A stretch of DNA of 26,623 nucleotides from NCBI GenBank assembly GCA_050730675.1, contig JBOHNM010000043.1:1-26623 (forward strand). Reading direction: 5' to 3'. Source of the DNA: JBOHNM01 sp050730675. Its GTDB lineage: Bacteria > Planctomycetota > Phycisphaerae > Phycisphaerales > UBA1924. Below, one piece after another: positions 23,058 to 26,623 of this stretch (position 1 is the first letter of the stretch; each line of letters starts with the position of its first letter). A program made the translations under genes and the position numbers. The notes beneath the pieces were generated by a model, which saw nothing but the letters and a program-made list of their open reading frames with translations, made no database searches and was not told the DNA's origin.

Positions 23058-24101
23058 ATGTCTTCCCTCGCGGCCGACCAACCCGCCGAAGCCGCCCCAC
23101 CCCGCCCCCGCGGCCCGCTCGCATTCCAATTGCTCCGTCTGGTCCGACCCGTCCAGTGGGCCAAGTCGGTCTTCTGTCTGATCGGCCCGGTCTTCTACCT
23201 CGCCGACCACCCCGATAAGCCCGTGGACTCGGTGCTTGTCCCGGCCCTGATCGCCGCGGCGGTCTTCGCCCTCGCTTCCAGCGCCTGCTACGTGATGAAT
23301 GACTTGGTGGATGCCGAGCAGGACCGCCAGCACCCCCGCAAACGACGCCGCCCGATCGCCTCCGGCGCGGTCTCGCCCAACGCCGCCCGCATCCTTGCCG
23401 CAGCCCTCGTCATCGGTGCGGGCGCACTGCTCCTGCTGCTCCCGTCCGGCGTCGCCCGCTGGTGGGTCGGCAGCCTCGTGCTCCTCTACATCCTCACCAC
23501 AACCGCCTACTCCTACGGCCTCAAGCACATCATCATCGCCGACGTGGTCTGCCTCTCATCGGGCTTTGTCATCCGCGTCATCGCCGGATGCACCGCCATC
23601 GCCATCTTCCCCTCCACTTGGCTCCTCAATTGCACGCTCTTCCTCGCCATGTTCCTCGCCTTCGGCAAGCGCCTGGGGGAGCGCCGGACTCTGGGTGACG
23701 ATGCCGCCAAGGCCCGGGTGGTCCAGGAGAAGTACACCGACGAATTCCTGCGGATGGCCGTCGTCGTCACCGGCGTCGCCACCCTCTTTGGGTACGCCGG
23801 TTATGTCCAGGCCCGCGAAGGAAAGTTCTCTGCCGCCGCCCAGTCGCTGGGCCTTTCCGACGGCGGCGTCAACATCCTCTGGCTCACCATGCTCCCCGCC
23901 ACCTACGCCCTGCTCCGCTGCATCGTGCAGGTCGAACGCGGCCGCTACGACGACCCCACCGAACTCGCCGTCCGCGATCGACCCTTCCAACTCGCCTGCC
24001 TCATTTTCGCGGCCATCACGGCCATCGCGCTCTGGGCTGTCCCGGGCGCCAAGGCGACGATCACGCCGCACGCTCCGGCACCTGCCGTGACGGCCCATTG
24101 A
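23058..24101 (+). CDS. Decaprenyl-phosphate phosphoribosyltransferase-like UbiA prenyltransferase
   Basis: 347 aa polytopic UbiA-superfamily protein. RLVRPVQWAKSVF (27-39), ASSACYVMNDLVDAEQDRQH (73-92) leading into PRKRRRPIASG, the second conserved block YSYGLKHIIIADVVCL (151-166) with SGFVIRVIAGC, and LAFGKRLGERR are the signature of the DPPR branch (mycobacterial Rv3806c), which moves ribose-5-phosphate from PRPP onto decaprenyl phosphate. That is the first step toward polyprenyl-phosphate arabinose or ribose. Nine or so helices are visible. DprE1/DprE2-like epimerases are not in the window, so the final donor could be ribose or arabinose. Paired with the upstream methyltransferase (5-bp gap) and divergent from a GT-C-like membrane glycosyltransferase, the expected type of user for such a donor. 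Confidence 0.88.
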   Translation: MSSLAADQPAEAAPPRPRGPLAFQLLRLVRPVQWAKSVFCLIGPVFYLADHPDKPVDSVLVPALIAAAVFALASSACYVMNDLVDAEQDRQHPRKRRRPIASGAVSPNAARILAAALVIGAGALLLLLPSGVARWWVGSLVLLYILTTTAYSYGLKHIIIADVVCLSSGFVIRVIAGCTAIAIFPSTWLLNCTLFLAMFLAFGKRLGERRTLGDDAAKARVVQEKYTDEFLRMAVVVTGVATLFGYAGYVQAREGKFSAAAQSLGLSDGGVNILWLTMLPATYALLRCIVQVERGRYDDPTELAVRDRPFQLACLIFAAITAIALWAVPGAKATITPHAPAPAVTAH

Positions 24102-24209
24102 GGCTCGCGCAACTTTCACGCAGGTACGACCGGATAACCGAAATCCCCGGTGACGGTGGCGATCACCGCGCGCCGCTCGTGCGCGCCGCGCCCCCGACCG
24201 GAGCCCCAT
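24102..24209 (+). promoter_or_regulatory. Spacer with leader and ribosome-binding site of metalloprotease
   Basis: 108 bp between the UbiA-like stop and the metalloprotease start. GGAG at 24200-24203, 6 nt before the ATG, supports that start. A 6-bp inverted repeat (CGGTGA 24148-24153 with TCACCG 24163-24168) lacks a U-tract, so it is not called a terminator. A promoter is expected because function changes here, but none is recognisable. Confidence 0.35.
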
Positions 24210-26623
24210 ATGTCCCGCAACGCCCTCGCCCTGCTCGCCTTGGTCTTTGTCGCCGGCACCACGCTTCCGGCCTTGGCACAGGAAGGACCCAAAGAGCCCC
24301 CCAAGCCCGACTTCCCCCCCTTCGCCGAAGTCTCCAAGGACTACACCAAGGTCAACAGCTCCTCCGACAAGAGCGAGGAGCCGCTGCTGGGCATCTACAC
24401 GCGCGACAAGGACCAACAGCTCCTGATCGAACTGCCGCGCGAGTTCGCCTCCAAGAAGTACATGATCGCCGTCACCACCGCCAGCGGCGAGCCCTTCGCC
24501 GGCCTGCAGGGGCCGAGCTTCTACGTCTACTGGAAGCGGTACAACAACCGCATTGCGCTGGTCGCCCCGCAGATCGAGGTCCGTTCCACCGGCGACGATG
24601 CCAGCAAGGTCGGCGTCGAGCGTGCCTTCACCGACCGCATCCTTGTGGACATGCCCATCGTTGCGATGGGCCCCGGCGGCGGCCCGGTCATCGACGGCGA
24701 CGCCTTCCTCGCCGGCAACGTCGGCCGCTTTGTCCCGCCCGGTTTTATGACCTCCGGCGCATCGGGCGCCAACCCGGCCCTGGCCGCTATCAAGAAGGCC
24801 AAAGCCTTCCCGCAGAACGTCGAGATCGCCCTCGAGATGCCCACCGCCGGCGGCGTGCTCAAGACCTTCCACTACTCCATCAGCATCGTCCCCGATTCGA
24901 CGGGTTACACCCCGCGAGCCGCCGATGAGCGCGTCGGTTACTTCCAGACGTGGTACCGCGACCTGGGCAAGTTCAAGGAAGACGAGAAGTGGGTCCGGTG
25001 CATCAACCGATGGAACCTCGAGAAGGCCGACCCCAAGCTCAAGATGAGCCCGCCGAAGAAGCCCATCGTCTTCTACGTCGAGCACACCGTCCCCGTGCGC
25101 TACCGGCGCTACGTCCGCGACGGCGCACTCATGTGGAACAAGGCCTTCGAGAAGATCGGTATCACCGAGGCCGTCGAGGTCTACTACCAGGACAAGGCCA
25201 CCAACACCAACATGGACAAGGACCCCGAGGATGTCCGCTACAACTTCATCCGCTGGGTCACCAACGACATCTCCACCGCCATCGGCCCGCACCGCTCGCA
25301 CCCGCTCACAGGGCAGATCCTCGACGCCGACGTCGTCCTGACCGACGGCTGGATCCGCACCTTCTGGTCGCAATCCAACGAGATCATCCCCGACATCATC
25401 GCCCGCCACCTCAGCACCGAGGAACTCGCCTGGTTCGATACCCACCCGCGCTGGGACCCGCGCCTGCGCGTCCTGTCCGTCAGCGAGCGCGACGCCGCGC
25501 TGACCGAGCGCGCCGTCCAACAGGCCCAGCGCGGCATCGCCCGCTTCGCCCCCGCCGGCGTCCAGCCCTTCGCCCAGACCAGCCCCGGCAACGCCGGCGC
25601 GTGGAACTGCTTCGCGGCCCAGGGCAAGTCCGTCGATATGGCCATCAGCCGCATGGCCCTGGAACTCCAGGGCATGCTCGACGACACCGACGACCCGCCC
25701 ACCGCCTCCGACGGCGAGAAGAAAGACGAGAAAAAGGAAGACAAGAAAGAAACCAAGAACGGCGACAAGAAGGATGAGAAGAAGGAAGTCGATCTCCTCG
25801 ACGGCATCCCAGAGTGGTTCGTCGGCCCGGCCTTGGCGGACCTGACCGCCCACGAGGTCGGCCACACCCTCGGCCTCCGCCACAACTTCAAGGCTTCCTG
25901 CGCCTACCCGCTGGCCGAGATCAACTCCGCCGCCTTCAAGGGCAAGAAGCCGTACACCAGCAGCGTGATGGACTACAACCCCGTCAACATCAACCTCAAC
26001 AAGAGTCTCATCCAGGGCGACTACGTCCAGCTCGACATCGGCCCCTACGACTTGTGGGCGATCGAGTACGGCTACACCTCCGGCGATCCCAAGAAGATCG
26101 CCGGTCGAGCGCCCGAGCCCGAGCTTCAGTTCGGCTCCGACGAGGACGCCGGCGGCATCGATCCCACGGTCCGCCGCTACGACCTCGGCGCCGACCCGCG
26201 CGACTACGCCCAGTCGCGCCTCGACCTCGCCAAGTTCGCCCGCGCCCGCATCCTCGACAAGTTCGTCAAGGACGGCCAGTCCTGGTCCAAGGCACGCCGC
26301 GGCTACGCCATCACCCTCGCCATGCAGGCCGACGCCATCAGCATCATGTCCGGCTGGGTCGGCTCCGCCCGCGTGTATCGCGACCGCAAGGGCGACCCCA
26401 GCGGCCGCCCACCCATCGAGGTCGTCCCCGCCAACCAGCAGCGTGCCGCTCTCGCTTTCGTTATCGACGCCGCCTTCAAGGACGAGGCCTTCGGCCTCTC
26501 CCCCGAACTCCTCAAGCACCTCACTATCGACCGCTTCGAGGACCCCGGCGCCGGCCGCGGCGAGCCCGCCTGGCCCATCCACGACCAGGTCGCCGGCGTG
26601 CAGGCCACAGCCTTGAGCAACCT
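24210..26623 (+). CDS. Secreted zinc-dependent metalloprotease (DUF5117/DUF4953 type), 3' end outside window
   Basis: At least 804 codons, open to the right edge. A signal peptide (hydrophobic 5-19, cleavage after Ala-Leu-Ala at 21-23) sends it out of the cytoplasm. After a beta-rich N-terminal domain with YWKRYNNRIALVAPQ and FYVEHTVPVRYRRYV comes the catalytic core: HEVGHTLGLRH (548-558) supplies the HExxHxxGxxH zinc ligands and Glu549, and SSVMDYNPVN with Met587 is the likely Met-turn, placing it among metzincin-like peptidases. Family members are usually ~800-900 aa, so little is missing. Just before the zinc motif sits a 24-residue insert (503-526) built almost only of Lys, Glu and Asp. 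It lies outside the glycan theme; substrate unknown. The long antisense open frame opposite it is a shadow. Confidence 0.9.
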   Translation, partial: MSRNALALLALVFVAGTTLPALAQEGPKEPPKPDFPPFAEVSKDYTKVNSSSDKSEEPLLGIYTRDKDQQLLIELPREFASKKYMIAVTTASGEPFAGLQGPSFYVYWKRYNNRIALVAPQIEVRSTGDDASKVGVERAFTDRILVDMPIVAMGPGGGPVIDGDAFLAGNVGRFVPPGFMTSGASGANPALAAIKKAKAFPQNVEIALEMPTAGGVLKTFHYSISIVPDSTGYTPRAADERVGYFQTWYRDLGKFKEDEKWVRCINRWNLEKADPKLKMSPPKKPIVFYVEHTVPVRYRRYVRDGALMWNKAFEKIGITEAVEVYYQDKATNTNMDKDPEDVRYNFIRWVTNDISTAIGPHRSHPLTGQILDADVVLTDGWIRTFWSQSNEIIPDIIARHLSTEELAWFDTHPRWDPRLRVLSVSERDAALTERAVQQAQRGIARFAPAGVQPFAQTSPGNAGAWNCFAAQGKSVDMAISRMALELQGMLDDTDDPPTASDGEKKDEKKEDKKETKNGDKKDEKKEVDLLDGIPEWFVGPALADLTAHEVGHTLGLRHNFKASCAYPLAEINSAAFKGKKPYTSSVMDYNPVNINLNKSLIQGDYVQLDIGPYDLWAIEYGYTSGDPKKIAGRAPEPELQFGSDEDAGGIDPTVRRYDLGADPRDYAQSRLDLAKFARARILDKFVKDGQSWSKARRGYAITLAMQADAISIMSGWVGSARVYRDRKGDPSGRPPIEVVPANQQRAALAFVIDAAFKDEAFGLSPELLKHLTIDRFEDPGAGRGEPAWPIHDQVAGVQATALSN

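Noticed and set aside
24148..24168. Hairpin after the UbiA-like gene as a terminator
   Set aside because: Only 6 bp of stem with a 9-nt loop and no following U-tract.
23556..26582. 1008-residue open frame on the minus strand
   Set aside because: It is antisense to the metalloprotease, whose plus-strand frame has a signal peptide and a full HExxHxxGxxH site, and to the UbiA-like gene. The translation is low-complexity Gly/Ala/Val/Asp, a shadow of high third-position GC.
1..26623. tRNA, rRNA, CRISPR arrays, insertion sequences, defence systems
   Set aside because: I found no cloverleaf, regular spaced repeats, transposase or integrase motif, and no defence-type gene in either strand.

Overview
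This is a GC-rich, densely coding bacterial window that holds part of a cell-surface polysaccharide locus. About 19 of its 21 genes make or modify glycans: nucleotide-sugar enzymes, GT2 and GT4 glycosyltransferases, methyltransferases, a flippase, an integral-membrane glycosyltransferase and a polyprenyl-phosphate phosphoribosyltransferase. The gene repertoire, composition and the large HExxHxxGxxH metalloprotease at the right end fit a planctomycete (perhaps the Phycisphaerae). That placement is inference; the window has no rRNA or other phylogenetic marker.

Layout. Positions 2-2869 (+) hold a left-truncated UDP-glucose 4-epimerase and two tandem, translationally coupled GT2 glycosyltransferases. 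Positions 2874-3905 (-) encode a HAL2-like nucleotidase/inositol-monophosphatase-fold enzyme. It is divergent from 4053-7240 (+), an AsnB-type amidotransferase coupled to a GT4 enzyme. Positions 7215-8012 (-) encode a short flagellin, out of place among glycan genes. Positions 8071-9312 (-) are a WbuB-like GT4 gene, and 9402-10628 (-) a GDP-mannose 3,5-epimerase-like enzyme with a histone-H1-like tail; a hairpin terminator separates them. A 546-bp spacer without a recognisable gene precedes a methyltransferase (11175-11873, +). Positions 17135-11863 (-) form a five-gene operon: nucleotide-sugar dehydrogenase, GT2, FkbM methyltransferase, GT4 and GDP-L-fucose synthase. A second FkbM methyltransferase (17273-18211, +) faces a three-gene operon at 22356-18183 (-): membrane GT-C-like protein, GDP-mannose 4,6-dehydratase and Wzx-like flippase. 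Positions 22438-24101 (+) pair a methyltransferase with a decaprenyl-phosphate phosphoribosyltransferase-like UbiA protein. A secreted zinc metalloprotease starts at 24210 and runs off the right edge.

How the genes could work together. GDP-mannose is a hub: Gmd plus Fcl would give GDP-L-fucose, and the GME-like enzyme GDP-L-galactose/gulose. GalE and the dehydrogenase add UDP-hexose and UDP-uronic-acid donors. The AsnB-like enzyme could amidate uronic acids, four methyltransferases could methylate sugars, and the flippase would export lipid-linked units. The UbiA protein next to a membrane glycosyltransferase hints at a polyprenyl-phosphate pentose donor used outside the membrane. No initiating phosphoglycosyltransferase, Wzy polymerase or Wza/Wzc export machinery is visible, so the locus probably continues to the left.

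The least explained signals are regulatory: a GCCGAT box just upstream of five genes, four of them heads of transcription units; an 11-bp dyad that covers the ribosome-binding site of the dehydrogenase operon and encloses one of these boxes; and a 9-bp dyad in the asnB leader. The K/A-rich tail on the epimerase and the orphan flagellin are the main protein oddities.
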